From the NCBI GenBank assembly GCA_052173415.1, contig JBQMYQ010000001.1, positions 18,851 to 82,850 on the forward strand: a stretch of DNA of 64,000 nucleotides. The letters are read 5' to 3'. This document shows positions 17,606 through 26,077 of the stretch, piece after piece. Position 1 is the stretch's first letter. Each line of letters opens with the position of its first letter. Source of the stretch: Wolinella sp052173415 (GTDB lineage: Bacteria > Campylobacterota > Campylobacteria > Campylobacterales > Helicobacteraceae). The notes below the pieces were generated by a model. That model was not told where the DNA came from and ran no database searches. It saw only the letters and a list, made by a program, of their open reading frames with translations. The translations under genes were made by a program, and so were the position numbers.

Positions 17606-18940
17606 TTATCCTCGCTCCCTTTTGTAATCATCTTCGATGCGTATAATATCATCTTCCCCTAAATACTCGCCCACCTGCGCTTCGATGAGCACTAGAGGGA
17701 TTTTGCCCCGATTCTCAAGCCGATGCACTTCGCCCATTTTTATATAAGTCGATTCATTGGGGCGCAGCAAAAAGCTCCGCTCGCCGATGGTTACGTGCGC
17801 TATTCCGCTCACGACGATCCAGTGCTCGTTGCGATGATGATGCTTCTGGAGGCTCAGACGCCCATGGGGCTTCACGACAATCCGCTTAATCTTATACCCC
17901 TGCGCCTCCTCAAGCACCGTATAACTCCCCCACGGACGATGCACGCTCCTATGGACATGGACGAGCTCGGGCTTCTCGCGCTTGAGCCTCGCGACGACCT
18001 CTTTTACCTGCTGGCTTGTCCCCTTTTTCGCCACAAGTAGCGCATCGGGCGTATCTACCACGATAAGCCGCTCTATGCCTAAAAGTGCCACCTCTTTGTC
18101 CGCGAGGATAAAATTCCCGTGCTCATCGCTCCCTATCTCTTCTGCAAGCGAATCAAAACTCCCCACATCATTCCACGCAAAATCCGCCCGCACCATCTTA
18201 ACAAGATGGCTTCGCTCCATGAGGGCATAATCGATACTCTCCTCACGCACAAGCTCCATCTCTTTTCGGGGAATCCGCCGCATGCTTCCCTCCTCTTTGG
18301 AGCATTCAAACGCGCGCTTCACACTCTCCAAGATATCAGGCGCGTGTTTTTGCAGCTCCTTTAGGAAGATTCCCGCTTTGAAACAGAACATTCCGCTATT
18401 CCAAAAGTGCCTGCCCCCTTTGAGATACTCTTGCGCCCGTGCGAGATCGGGCTTCTCATGGAATGCCTTCACTTCCGTCCCTTCGGCTTCGATATATCCA
18501 TACCCCGTTTCAGGGGATTTGGGCGCAATCCCAAAGGTAACAAGATAATCCTGCGCAGCAAGCCCTAGTGCCTCTTTTACGCTTTTATGATAACCCTTTG
18601 TATCAGGAATCAGATGATCGCTCGGGACAACGAGCATAATCTCGCTAGGGTTAAGCGCAAGAGCCGCTAGAGCGATGGCTGGGGCGGTATTTTTCGCGAC
18701 ACTCTCAAGGAGGTAGGAATCCACCGCAATTCCCGCTTCTTGCGCCTCATCTTGAGCGAGAAAATATTGCTCCTCGTTGGTCACCACCATGAGGGAATCG
18801 CAAATCTCCCGATTCCTCGCTAACGTCTCTTGAAAGAGTGAGCGATTGGGAAGGAGCTTCACAAATTGCTTGGGCATGAGCGTGCGACTAAGTGGCCAGA
18901 GCCTCGTGCCGCTCCCTCCGCACAAGACTACGACCCTCAT
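17606..18940 (-). CDS. manC: Mannose-1-phosphate guanylyltransferase / mannose-6-phosphate isomerase
   Basis: A bifunctional type II enzyme supplying GDP-mannose from fructose-6-phosphate-derived intermediates. The amino 340 residues form the nucleotidyltransferase domain (VVLCGGSGTRLWPLSR, the PKQF motif, the FHEKP motif). The carboxyl part is a cupin isomerase domain with HHHRNEHW and the EYLGEDDIIR ending. No phosphomannomutase gene is visible in this window. It is followed directly by gmd, and its start overlaps the end of the galE remnant (ATGA). Confidence 0.95.
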   Translation of the reverse strand: MRVVVLCGGSGTRLWPLSRTLMPKQFVKLLPNRSLFQETLARNREICDSLMVVTNEEQYFLAQDEAQEAGIAVDSYLLESVAKNTAPAIALAALALNPSEIMLVVPSDHLIPDTKGYHKSVKEALGLAAQDYLVTFGIAPKSPETGYGYIEAEGTEVKAFHEKPDLARAQEYLKGGRHFWNSGMFCFKAGIFLKELQKHAPDILESVKRAFECSKEEGSMRRIPRKEMELVREESIDYALMERSHLVKMVRADFAWNDVGSFDSLAEEIGSDEHGNFILADKEVALLGIERLIVVDTPDALLVAKKGTSQQVKEVVARLKREKPELVHVHRSVHRPWGSYTVLEEAQGYKIKRIVVKPHGRLSLQKHHHRNEHWIVVSGIAHVTIGERSFLLRPNESTYIKMGEVHRLENRGKIPLVLIEAQVGEYLGEDDIIRIEDDYKRERG

Positions 18941-19113
18941 GCGTTCTTCCTCTCCTGTGTAAAATCCCCCACCTGAGAGAGTGCATTGAGCGTTTCTTGC
19001 GAGCCTGTGCTTAGATTATCCACGATACAAAGCTCATGCCCTCGCGCCCCCAAAAGATTTTTAGCTACATGCGAGCCGATATATCCTGCCCCACCTGTGA
19101 TCATTATTTTCAT
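18937..19113 (-). pseudogene. Amino-terminal remnant of UDP-glucose 4-epimerase (galE-like)
   Basis: A 58-codon frame from ATG 19113 encodes the NAD-binding start of an extended SDR epimerase (MITGGAGYIGSHV, then VDNLSTGSQETL). After about 50 residues it runs into unrelated codons and stops in an ATGA overlap with manC. The catalytic Tyr-x3-Lys and substrate domain are absent. It is the first reading frame after the operon promoter, so it may persist as a leader that couples ribosomes to manC. Confidence 0.75.
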
Positions 19114-19157
19114 CTTTGTAGCCCCTTTTAGAGCGATTTCTGTAAACGATTCCCGAA

Positions 19158-19163
19158 ATTATA
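19158..19163 (-). promoter_or_regulatory. Probable -10 element of the polysaccharide operon
   Basis: TATAAT on the minus strand, 45 bases upstream of the galE-remnant start, at the head of the whole 19.1-2.3 kb minus-strand run. There is no clear -35 hexamer, as is usual for sigma-70 promoters in this class. Confidence 0.5.
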
Positions 19164-19316
19164 AGCGCATAACCTTATTTTACGCCTCATTCTGCAAAGC
19201 TTGGGGAAAGTAATCGCGACTTTTCAGGAATCGCACATCTCCTTAAACTTCGCACGGGTATCTCACCAACCTAATATGCTTCACGCGCTTAAAACTTTGA
19301 AAAATGCCCTCTGGCA

Positions 19317-19325
19317 TGCTAAAAT
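19317..19325 (+). promoter_or_regulatory. Probable extended -10 of the antiporter gene
   Basis: TGCTAAAAT lies 50 bases upstream of ATG 19376 in the divergent intergenic region. A TTTTGAGGAATCC Shine-Dalgarno region follows. The assignment is by pattern only. Confidence 0.4.
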
Positions 19326-19375
19326 AATGCTTCTTTTGCCCTTTTGCCAACCCCTTCATTTTTTGAGGAATCCGC

Positions 19376-20842
19376 ATGGAAAACCTAGAACTCTACGTCA
19401 TGATTATCGCGCTTCTCATGCTCCTTAGCGTCTTTTCAAGCAAGCTCTCCGATCGTTTTGGAGTTCCCACGCTTCTCATTTTCCTCGGGCTTGGCATGCT
19501 CGCGGGCTCTGATGGGGTTTTGGGAATCTACTTTGATGATACGAAAATCGCCCAAAGTGTCGGGACAGTTGCACTGATTTTTATCCTCTATGGCGGAGGG
19601 CTAGACACCTCGTGGAAGGTCATCAAACCCGTGCTCAAAGAGGGCTTGCTGCTCGCGACGCTCGGGGTAATCCTCACTGCACTTTTTGTCGCACTCATCG
19701 TGCGATTCCTCCTAAATCTCAGCTGGGCCGAATCCCTACTCCTTGGCTCAATTATCTCCTCCACAGACGCAGCAGCAGTCTTTGCAATCCTGCGCTCGCA
19801 AGGAATCTCGCTCAAAAAACGTCTCGCGCCCATGCTGGAGCTAGAATCAGGGAGCAACGACCCCATGGCGATCTTCCTCACTATCGCCGTCTTGCAGGTT
19901 ATCACGCTCTCTAGCGGCGAAGCGTCCCTAGGTGAATGGATTAAAAGCTTTGTGGTGCAATTTCTAGTGGGCGGACTTTTGGGCTATATCTTTGGAATTA
20001 CGCTACCACCGATACTTAATCGCATTCACTTGAACCATTACGGACTCTATCCCGTGTTTAGCATTGCATGGGTTTTGCTCCTCTTTAGCCTGTGCTACTT
20101 TTTTGATGGTAACGGATTCCTCGCGGTTTATGTCGCGGGAATCTCTGCAAACACGAGGGAGTTCGTGCATAAAAAAAATCTCATCGGATTCCACGATGGG
20201 ATCGCGTGGATCATGCAAATCGCCGTATTTTTGACCCTTGGGCTACTAGTCTTCCCTAGCGAGCTCCCCGCTATTGCACCCTCAGCCTTGGGAATTGCCC
20301 TATGGCTCATCTTTGTAGCACGTCCACTTGGAGTATTTGCGACCCTAATTTTTAGCCCTTTGAGTGTGCGAGAGAAGAGCTTCATCTCGTGGGTAGGGCT
20401 TAGAGGTGCCGTGCCCATCGTGCTTGCGACCTATCCCTTTGCAGCGGGGCTAGAGAGTGCATCTTTCATTTTCAACACTGTCTTTTTCATCGTGCTTACG
20501 TCGGTGCTCATTCAGGGCACGACCCTCTCAAACGTAGCCAAATGGCTCGGTGTCGATGAGCCCAAAGAAGAGAGCGAAGCCCCCTCTGAGAGCGTCGCAT
20601 CGCCCCTTTTGCAGCACACGCTCAAGCAGTTTTATATCCCCAAAAACTCTAGCGCCATCGATAAGAGCCTCGCGGAGCTTGAGCTCCCTAGCGACTTCTT
20701 GATCTTACTTATTAATCGCGACAAAGAGCAGATTAAACCCACGGGCTCGACCCTCTTTCATGAGGGCGATATGCTCCTTATTCAGTGCGAAGATCCCGAG
20801 CTGTTCCGACAGTCAATCCACGCATTTGCTCCGATTCTCTAA
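19376..20842 (+). CDS. CPA1-family K+/H+ (or Na+/H+) antiporter with TrkA-C domain
   Basis: A 488-residue inner-membrane cation/proton antiporter of the NhaP2/CvrA type. About twelve hydrophobic segments fill residues 1-390, including GSIISSTDAAAVFAIL and ELESGSNDP, the Asp-containing transport motifs, and WVGLRGAVPIVLA. The carboxyl 80 residues form a soluble TrkA-C (RCK-C) regulatory domain ending in IHAFAPIL. It is expressed divergently from the polysaccharide operon. It probably controls cytoplasmic K+ and pH, but which cation it moves cannot be read from sequence. Confidence 0.88.
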   Translation: MENLELYVMIIALLMLLSVFSSKLSDRFGVPTLLIFLGLGMLAGSDGVLGIYFDDTKIAQSVGTVALIFILYGGGLDTSWKVIKPVLKEGLLLATLGVILTALFVALIVRFLLNLSWAESLLLGSIISSTDAAAVFAILRSQGISLKKRLAPMLELESGSNDPMAIFLTIAVLQVITLSSGEASLGEWIKSFVVQFLVGGLLGYIFGITLPPILNRIHLNHYGLYPVFSIAWVLLLFSLCYFFDGNGFLAVYVAGISANTREFVHKKNLIGFHDGIAWIMQIAVFLTLGLLVFPSELPAIAPSALGIALWLIFVARPLGVFATLIFSPLSVREKSFISWVGLRGAVPIVLATYPFAAGLESASFIFNTVFFIVLTSVLIQGTTLSNVAKWLGVDEPKEESEAPSESVASPLLQHTLKQFYIPKNSSAIDKSLAELELPSDFLILLINRDKEQIKPTGSTLFHEGDMLLIQCEDPELFRQSIHAFAPIL

Positions 20843-20882
20843 AAGCGAGAATCACCCCCGATTCCTTGCGGATTTGCTCCAA

Positions 20883-20906
20883 CTAGAGGGTCGATTCCCG
20901 TCTCTA
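20883..20906. other. CTAGAG/CTCTAG inverted repeat around a GATTCCC copy
   Basis: A 6-bp perfect stem encloses a loop that contains GATTCCC, just downstream of the antiporter gene. A weak terminator or attenuator is possible, but there is no U-run. Confidence 0.3.
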
Positions 20907-20925
20907 GCCACACTTCTTTAGCTTC

Positions 20926-20934
20926 TGCTACAAT
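20926..20934 (+). promoter_or_regulatory. Probable extended -10 of the thiol-disulfide gene
   Basis: TGCTACAAT lies 33 bases upstream of ATG 20968, with AAAAGGAAA as the Shine-Dalgarno between them. This fits a simple sigma-70 promoter lacking a -35 consensus. Confidence 0.45.
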
Positions 20935-20967
20935 ACGCGCCTAAAATTACTCAAAAGGAAATCGCTC

Positions 20968-21717
20968 ATGAAATTTTTTGCAAAAATTATCCTAACCTCC
21001 GCCCTGTTCTTATCTACAAGCGCATTGGCTAGCATGGAGAGTAACCTCGCCGCGCTCTTGCAAAGCCGTGCGGGTATGCCAATCAAAATCGTCAAAGTCT
21101 ATGAGCTTGAGAGCTTCAAAGGGGTGAAGTTCGTTAGCATTGAGGGCGTCGCGAATGCCCAGCGTTACCCTATTTTCGCCTCTAATGACGGCAAGAGTGT
21201 GATTGGCTACTCAAATCTGTTTTTCACTGATAATGAAAAAGACAATGCGACCATTCAAAACGCGCTCAAAGAGATCCAAAATCATAACGAAAGCGCAAAA
21301 GATAAAAAACTCAATGAAATTTTTAGTCAAATCCCAGAGAATCACTACATCACACTTCAATCCACAGGCAAAAATATCTCAAAAACAACCATCGTTGTTA
21401 CCGACCCTGAGTGCCCCTACTGCCGCAATGAGCTAAAACATATCGAAGAGAAGCTAAAGGAGACCAACATCAAAATCCTGCTCGCACCCGTGCATGAGCG
21501 AAGTGCTTTTATCAAAAGTCAAATTGCGATGGACAAGATTGCGCGCGTAAAAAGCGATAAGGAGCGCATCTCAATCCTGCGTGAAGTCTATGCAGAGAGC
21601 TACAAAATCTCCCAAAAAGAGCGCGATATGAAAACACCACTCATTGATGAAAATGCTGAGAAAATTTATGGTAGCGGGCTTATTCGAGGCGTGCCTTTCA
21701 TCTTTGAAATGCACTAA
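20968..21717 (+). CDS. Periplasmic thioredoxin-fold thiol-disulfide protein (DsbC/DsbG/DsbK-like)
   Basis: A 249-residue exported protein with a signal peptide (hydrophobic residues 4-22 ending SALA). An amino-terminal domain (about 23-120) is followed by a thioredoxin fold carrying a CPYC active site (DPECPYCRNEL) and the cis-proline loop GVPF near the end. The layout, a dimerisation-like domain plus a CxxC domain, resembles DsbC/DsbG and the Helicobacter HP0231 group. It would oxidise or isomerise disulfides in exported proteins. It is monocistronic, with its own promoter and terminator. Confidence 0.8.
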   Translation: MKFFAKIILTSALFLSTSALASMESNLAALLQSRAGMPIKIVKVYELESFKGVKFVSIEGVANAQRYPIFASNDGKSVIGYSNLFFTDNEKDNATIQNALKEIQNHNESAKDKKLNEIFSQIPENHYITLQSTGKNISKTTIVVTDPECPYCRNELKHIEEKLKETNIKILLAPVHERSAFIKSQIAMDKIARVKSDKERISILREVYAESYKISQKERDMKTPLIDENAEKIYGSGLIRGVPFIFEMH

Positions 21718-21771
21718 GGGCGGGAATCCGCAAAGCCAACGTCCTCCTGTTTCAAAGTGCATAAAACGGTA

Positions 21772-21808
21772 AAGGTGCGGGAATCCTAAGGGAATCCGCG
21801 CCTTTTGA
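21772..21808 (+). terminator. Rho-independent terminator of the thiol-disulfide gene
   Basis: A 9-bp stem (AAGGTGCGG with CCGCGCCTT, one G-T pair) is followed by TTTTG. The loop holds GGAATCC and GGGAATCC copies. Confidence 0.6.
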
Positions 21809-21832
21809 CGGGCGATTCCTAGGGGTTGTCTT

Positions 21833-22795
21833 TTAAATCTCCTTTCTTATATGCTTCTCTAATGTATATTTACTCATCTCTTTATCGCTAAGAATCCTGT
21901 CAAACTCCTCTTTAAAACGCTCCTCTTTTTTAAGGTCAAAATCCACAACCGCCCCGATAAAGTCCTCAATGTCGCTATTTTTTGAGCACAAATCATTGAG
22001 AATTTTAAAATCGATATTCTCTCTAAAGCGCGCATTCACAAGAATTGTGCTCCGCGCCACATCTTCGCCATTAAGGCTAATGACGCCAATCCCAAAGGAG
22101 TTGCTTGTTTTTTGGATTAGCTCCTTTAGCTCCGTATCCTCCCAATTAATGTCCAAAGCCACCAAATAGCCATAATTAGCCCAACTGGAGTTGCTGACTG
22201 CCTGAAAGAAATATTCCCTAAAATTCCCCATAGTGATGGTTCTCTTAATCTCAAAAGAGTAAATTTTAATGGGTTTTTTATCAAAACTTTCGAGAAATTT
22301 CTCCAGCTGCTCATACTCCGTATATTCGAATGCCACACCGACCATGTCAGGATAGAGCCACTTATCCTCTCCTTTGTTGCCTTTTTTGCTTGATTGGTGA
22401 TTGATGGTTTTTGAATAAACCGTATCGGGGAAGCCCTCTTTCACGTATTTTGCCAAAAGTGCGTGCAAATCGCGCTCTTTAAAATCTCTCATCTCGTGTA
22501 TTTTGGCTACTTCGGCGCGCTCTAGCTCATCGCTCTTTGCCCCTTTTGCGCCAAAGCCCTCACCCTTAAGCGCGACCAAAATTCCTTTACCGTCATGCCC
22601 CACCTTCGCAAACGGGCAATCGGGGGTTTTTTTCAGACTCTCATAAATAACCGCTTGTATGCTATTGCTAGGAGTTTTCCCCGTAAGATTGCTCGTATCA
22701 ACTCCAAGCTCTTGAGCCCTAGAGTAGAGCTGCCAAGGCTTTATCGGCTTCCCATGCCTCTTTAGCGTCTCTACTATAACCTCCATAGTAGTCAT
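21833..22795 (-). CDS. HrgA-like protein: HARE-HTH domain plus putative PD-(D/E)XK nuclease domain
   Basis: A 320-residue cytoplasmic protein. Residues 1-75 look like a HARE-HTH DNA-binding domain (VETLKRHGKPIKPWQLY, SIQAVIYESLKK). A linker leads to a domain with PD at about 149-150 (LYPDMVGV) and ExK at about 182-184 (YSFEIKR), the spacing expected of a PD-(D/E)XK nuclease core. The architecture matches the COG2958/HrgA group. In Helicobacter pylori hrgA occupies the place of a type II restriction gene beside a methylase. Here no methylase is adjacent: neighbours are a Dsb-like gene and fumarase. Function is unproven, and a defence or DNA-processing role is an inference. Confidence 0.7.
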   Translation of the reverse strand: MTTMEVIVETLKRHGKPIKPWQLYSRAQELGVDTSNLTGKTPSNSIQAVIYESLKKTPDCPFAKVGHDGKGILVALKGEGFGAKGAKSDELERAEVAKIHEMRDFKERDLHALLAKYVKEGFPDTVYSKTINHQSSKKGNKGEDKWLYPDMVGVAFEYTEYEQLEKFLESFDKKPIKIYSFEIKRTITMGNFREYFFQAVSNSSWANYGYLVALDINWEDTELKELIQKTSNSFGIGVISLNGEDVARSTILVNARFRENIDFKILNDLCSKNSDIEDFIGAVVDFDLKKEERFKEEFDRILSDKEMSKYTLEKHIRKEI

Positions 22796-22829
22796 CGTGC
22801 TATCCTCCTATTAATGGGCTCTCTGCCTT

Positions 22830-22848
22830 AGGAATCCCCAAGATTCCT
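22830..22848. other. GGAATC hairpin in the hrgA-like leader
   Basis: AGGAATC and GATTCCT form a perfect 7-bp stem with a five-base loop between the fumarase beta end and the hrgA-like start. It has no U-run on the minus strand. It is one of several inverted pairs of the window's abundant motif. Confidence 0.5.
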
Positions 22849-22863
22849 CTAAATTTTGCGACA

Positions 22864-22869
22864 ATTTTA
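22864..22869 (-). promoter_or_regulatory. Possible -10 of the hrgA-like gene
   Basis: TAAAAT on the minus strand, about 70 bases upstream of ATG 22795 and upstream of the GGAATC hairpin. Pattern only. Confidence 0.3.
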
Positions 22870-22908
22870 ACATCAATAATCTGCAATCAGCTCCGATTCC
22901 CGCAAATC

Positions 22909-23463
22909 TCAAATCTTCGCGTAAGGCTTCTGCCCCTCTTCATAAAAATTATTCCCCTCGCAATCAATCGCCACAATCGCAGGGAAATCCTCTATGCTAA
23001 GCCGTGCAATCGCCTCAGGACCAAGCTCGGGATAGGCTAGCACCTCGTATTTTTTAATCGATTGTGCAATCAATGCCCCCGCGCCGCCAATAGCGACCAT
23101 GTAAACCGCGCCGTTTTTCTTGATGGAATCGATCACCTCTTTGGAGCGATAACCCTTGCCGATCATACCGCTCACGCCCAAATCAAGAATCATCGGCGTA
23201 TATTTATCCATGCGACCGCTCGTCGTTGGACCCGCTGCACCGATCGCCTCTCCGGGTTTTGCAGGGCTCGGACCAAGATAGTAAATCGTCTCGTTGGCTA
23301 GCTCCACAGGGAGCGATTCCCCACGCGCGAGAGCCTCTGTAAGTGCCTTATGCGCGGCATCACGCGCGGCAATAATCGTGCCGCTAATTAAAACATTATC
23401 CCCCGCTTTGAGCCTCCTAACGACCTCTTTATCAAAAGGCGCAGTAATTTTAATACTTGACAT
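22909..23463 (-). CDS. Fumarate hydratase class I, beta subunit
   Basis: This 184-residue subunit carries the carboxyl-terminal domain of Fe-S fumarase (also called the L(+)-tartrate dehydratase beta family). It shows KAGDNVLISGTIIAARDAAHK, the YYLGPSPAKPGEAIGAAGPTTSGRM substrate loop, and IGKGYRSKEV. Together with the alpha subunit nine bases upstream it forms an oxygen-sensitive enzyme interconverting fumarate and malate, in place of the class II FumC found in many relatives. Tartrate dehydratase is the main alternative. Fumarase is likelier given central metabolism. Confidence 0.88.
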   Translation of the reverse strand: MSSIKITAPFDKEVVRRLKAGDNVLISGTIIAARDAAHKALTEALARGESLPVELANETIYYLGPSPAKPGEAIGAAGPTTSGRMDKYTPMILDLGVSGMIGKGYRSKEVIDSIKKNGAVYMVAIGGAGALIAQSIKKYEVLAYPELGPEAIARLSIEDFPAIVAIDCEGNNFYEEGQKPYAKI

Positions 23464-23472
23464 AAATGCTCC

Positions 23473-24318
23473 TTATAGCGTTATATCCGCGTGTCTAGCG
23501 GCATGACAGTTGATATTTATAGCAACAGGAAGTCCCGCAATATGCGTGGGATACCACTCGATATTGACCTTAAGCGCGGTATTGATTCCCCCTAGCCCCT
23601 GTGGTCCAACACCCGTAGCGCACGCCATTTCAAGCAGCTCTTCTTCTAGTTTTGCATAATCGGGGTGCTCATTGCGGGAATCGACTGAGCGAACCGCCGC
23701 CTTCTTCGCAAGGAGCGCGGCTTTCTCCATTGTCCCACCGATTCCCACACCAATAACCATCGGGGGGCAGGCGTTTGGCCCAGCTAGCTTCACGGCCTCC
23801 AAAAATACTCTTTTTACCCCCTCCAATCCATCGGCAGGCACGAGCATTTTTAGCACACTTTTATTCTCACTACCAAAGCCTTTGGGCGCGACTTTAAGCT
23901 TCAGGGAATCACCCGGGACAATCCTCGTGTGGATCACCGCAGGCGTGTTATCTTTGGTATTTGCGCGATTAAAGAGCGGCTCAGCGACGACAGATTTCCT
24001 TAAATACCCCTCCGTGTAGCCCAAAGCCACCCCTTTATTGATGGCATCTTCGATGTATCCGCCCTCGATTCTCACCTCTTGTCCAATCTCCACAAACACC
24101 ACACTCATGCCCGTATCTTGGCAGATGGGCATATTCTTTTCTCGCGCGATGTCGGCATTTTCTAGGATTTTCTCCAAAATATCTCGCCCCAAAGGAGATA
24201 TTTCGCTCTTCTTTGCACGCTTAAATGCCTCATACACATCGGGCGTAACGTAACAGCACGCCTCTTTACAGAGCTTTGCGACTGCCTGCGTAATGCGCTC
24301 ACAGGCGATGATTCTCAT
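23473..24318 (-). CDS. Fumarate hydratase class I, alpha subunit
   Basis: A 281-residue subunit that binds the [4Fe-4S] cluster. It has the cysteine in PICQDTGM, the GNLxC-equivalent region around GPNACPPMVIGVGIGG, and the CATGVGPQGLGG segment near residue 235. The length is typical of the split alpha form. It precedes the beta subunit by nine bases, forming a two-gene operon. Confidence 0.88.
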   Translation of the reverse strand: MRIIACERITQAVAKLCKEACCYVTPDVYEAFKRAKKSEISPLGRDILEKILENADIAREKNMPICQDTGMSVVFVEIGQEVRIEGGYIEDAINKGVALGYTEGYLRKSVVAEPLFNRANTKDNTPAVIHTRIVPGDSLKLKVAPKGFGSENKSVLKMLVPADGLEGVKRVFLEAVKLAGPNACPPMVIGVGIGGTMEKAALLAKKAAVRSVDSRNEHPDYAKLEEELLEMACATGVGPQGLGGINTALKVNIEWYPTHIAGLPVAININCHAARHADITL

Positions 24319-24414
24319 GACCTCTCCTTTGTTATATAAGATTGCACCTATTTTATCCCTTGTTTTCTAAAGGCGAGAGAAAATTTCGCACTACTAAGGA
24401 TTATTAAAAGTTTC

Positions 24415-24461
24415 GCACAAACTAAATTTGCCGCAGATACGAAGCTACGTAAATTTTGTGC
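24415..24461 (+). promoter_or_regulatory. Inverted repeat upstream of the nickel operon
   Basis: GCACAAA and TTTGTGC, each flanked internally by AAATTT, form an imperfect hairpin 80-125 bases before nikA. It could be an operator or a structured leader. It does not match the NikR consensus that I know, so its role is open. Confidence 0.3.
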
Positions 24462-24492
24462 AAGTTTAAAGTTCATTAAATTTGCAAAAAAC

Positions 24493-24498
24493 TACAAT
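24493..24498 (+). promoter_or_regulatory. Possible -10 of the nickel operon
   Basis: TACAAT lies about 40 bases upstream of nikA ATG 24539, downstream of the inverted repeat. Pattern only. Confidence 0.35.
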
Positions 24499-24538
24499 TC
24501 AAACACTTTTTGAATATCAGTATTACCAAGGAGTGACA

Positions 24539-26077
24539 ATGTTTAAAAAAGTACTATTTTCTATGGCGACATTCGGTGCGTTGATGGCTGGGGCAAATGA
24601 GTTGAATTTCGCCTATCCGCGCAATGCAGGTCCTATAAATCCGCATCTTTACACGCCCAACGAAATGTATGCGCAAAATATGCTCTATGAAGCGCTGGTA
24701 AATGTTGATGAAAATACGGGCGAAATCCTGCCCAATTTGGCACTTTCGTGGGAGATTACAGATGGGGGCAAAACGTATGTTTTCAAGCTTCGCCAAGACG
24801 TCAAATTCAGCGATGGCATGGACTTTGACGCAGCTGCTGTAAAGGCAAATATCGACGCAATTTTAGATAATCGCAAACGCCATTCGTGGTTGGAGCTCAC
24901 CAATCTCATCACGGACTGCAAAGTGATTGATAAGTTTAGCGTTGCGCTCATGCTCTCTAAGCCCTATGAGCCGACACTGCGGGAGCTAAGCTTGCCTCGC
25001 CCGTATCGCTTTATCTCGCCGAATTCCATGATAAAGGGCACGACAAAAGATGGCATAAAATCGCCCGTAGGAACCGGTGCGTGGAAGCTTCGCGAGAGCA
25101 AGCTGGGTGTTAGTGATGTGTTTGAGAGGAATGAAAATTACTGGGGCAAACGCCCGTTTTTTGACAGAATCAATGTCAGCGTGATTCCCGACGCAAACAC
25201 AAAGATTATCGCACTAAAAACAAAGAAAATCGATTATATTTATGGCGTTGGGGAGATTCCGCTTGATGTCTTGCAAGGTCTGAAAAAAGACTTCAATATC
25301 GAAATCTCTCGCCCTGTAAACACCCTCGCAATCGCGCTAAATTCGGCGAAATTTCCCACTTCTGAGCTAAGTGTGCGAAAAGCATTGAACTTGGCGTTGA
25401 ATAAAGATGAAATTGCGCATTCCGTCTTTTATGACACGCAAAAGCGCGCGGATTTTTTGTTTGAAAAGACGCTTCCTTATTGCGATATTCGCGCCACTGC
25501 CTATGAATTTGACCTCAAAAAAGCGGCAAAAATTTTAGAAGATGATGGCTGGATTTTGAAAGGCAATGTCCGCGAAAAAAATGGCAAGCGGCTGGAAATG
25601 GAGCTTGTTTATATCGGAAGCAATGCCGCACACAAGGCGATTGCTGAAATTTTGCAAGCGAATTTAAAGCAAATTGGCGTGAATTTGGAGCTCAAAGCCG
25701 ATGAGACGACGATTTTTTACAAAAAGCAGCGCACGGGCGATTTTGGTGCAATCTTCAACGAGACATGGGGTATTCCATTTGATCCCATTGCCTTTATGGT
25801 GTCGATGAGAGCACCAAGCCATGCCGATTTTAGAGCGCAAGAGGGTCTCAAAGACAAAGCGCAAATTGATGCGGATATTACCGAACTAGCCGCAACTTTT
25901 GATTACAAAAAACGCGCGCAACTCATTCAAAAACTGCTCGTGAAGTTTCACGATGAAGCGGTTTATGTGCCTATTACCTACGCTTCGATTATTTCGATTA
26001 CCGGTAAAAAAATCGGCGGTGAAACTACGACAAAATTTAGAAGCTATGTGCCCTTTGATAAGCTATTTTTAAAATGA
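24539..26077 (+). CDS. nikA: Periplasmic nickel-binding protein of a nickel ABC importer
   Basis: A 512-residue extracytoplasmic solute-binding protein (family 5), with a signal peptide in the first 20 residues. The sequence tracks E. coli NikA closely: GPINPHLYTPNEMYAQNMLYE, KFSDGMDFDA, the HSWLEL segment, SPVGTGAWKLRESKL, NENYWG, and SMRAPSHADF followed by HDEAVYVPITY. It captures Ni2+ (probably as a chelate) for urease and hydrogenase. ATG 24539 is chosen because AAGGAG lies just upstream; an upstream in-frame start has no such site. Next comes nikB with a four-base overlap. Campylobacter names this protein NikZ. Confidence 0.9.
   Translation: MFKKVLFSMATFGALMAGANELNFAYPRNAGPINPHLYTPNEMYAQNMLYEALVNVDENTGEILPNLALSWEITDGGKTYVFKLRQDVKFSDGMDFDAAAVKANIDAILDNRKRHSWLELTNLITDCKVIDKFSVALMLSKPYEPTLRELSLPRPYRFISPNSMIKGTTKDGIKSPVGTGAWKLRESKLGVSDVFERNENYWGKRPFFDRINVSVIPDANTKIIALKTKKIDYIYGVGEIPLDVLQGLKKDFNIEISRPVNTLAIALNSAKFPTSELSVRKALNLALNKDEIAHSVFYDTQKRADFLFEKTLPYCDIRATAYEFDLKKAAKILEDDGWILKGNVREKNGKRLEMELVYIGSNAAHKAIAEILQANLKQIGVNLELKADETTIFYKKQRTGDFGAIFNETWGIPFDPIAFMVSMRAPSHADFRAQEGLKDKAQIDADITELAATFDYKKRAQLIQKLLVKFHDEAVYVPITYASIISITGKKIGGETTTKFRSYVPFDKLFLK

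Noticed and set aside
24482..24538. Upstream in-frame start for nikA
   Set aside because: It would place non-signal sequence before the signal peptide, and the AAGGAG site fits ATG 24539.
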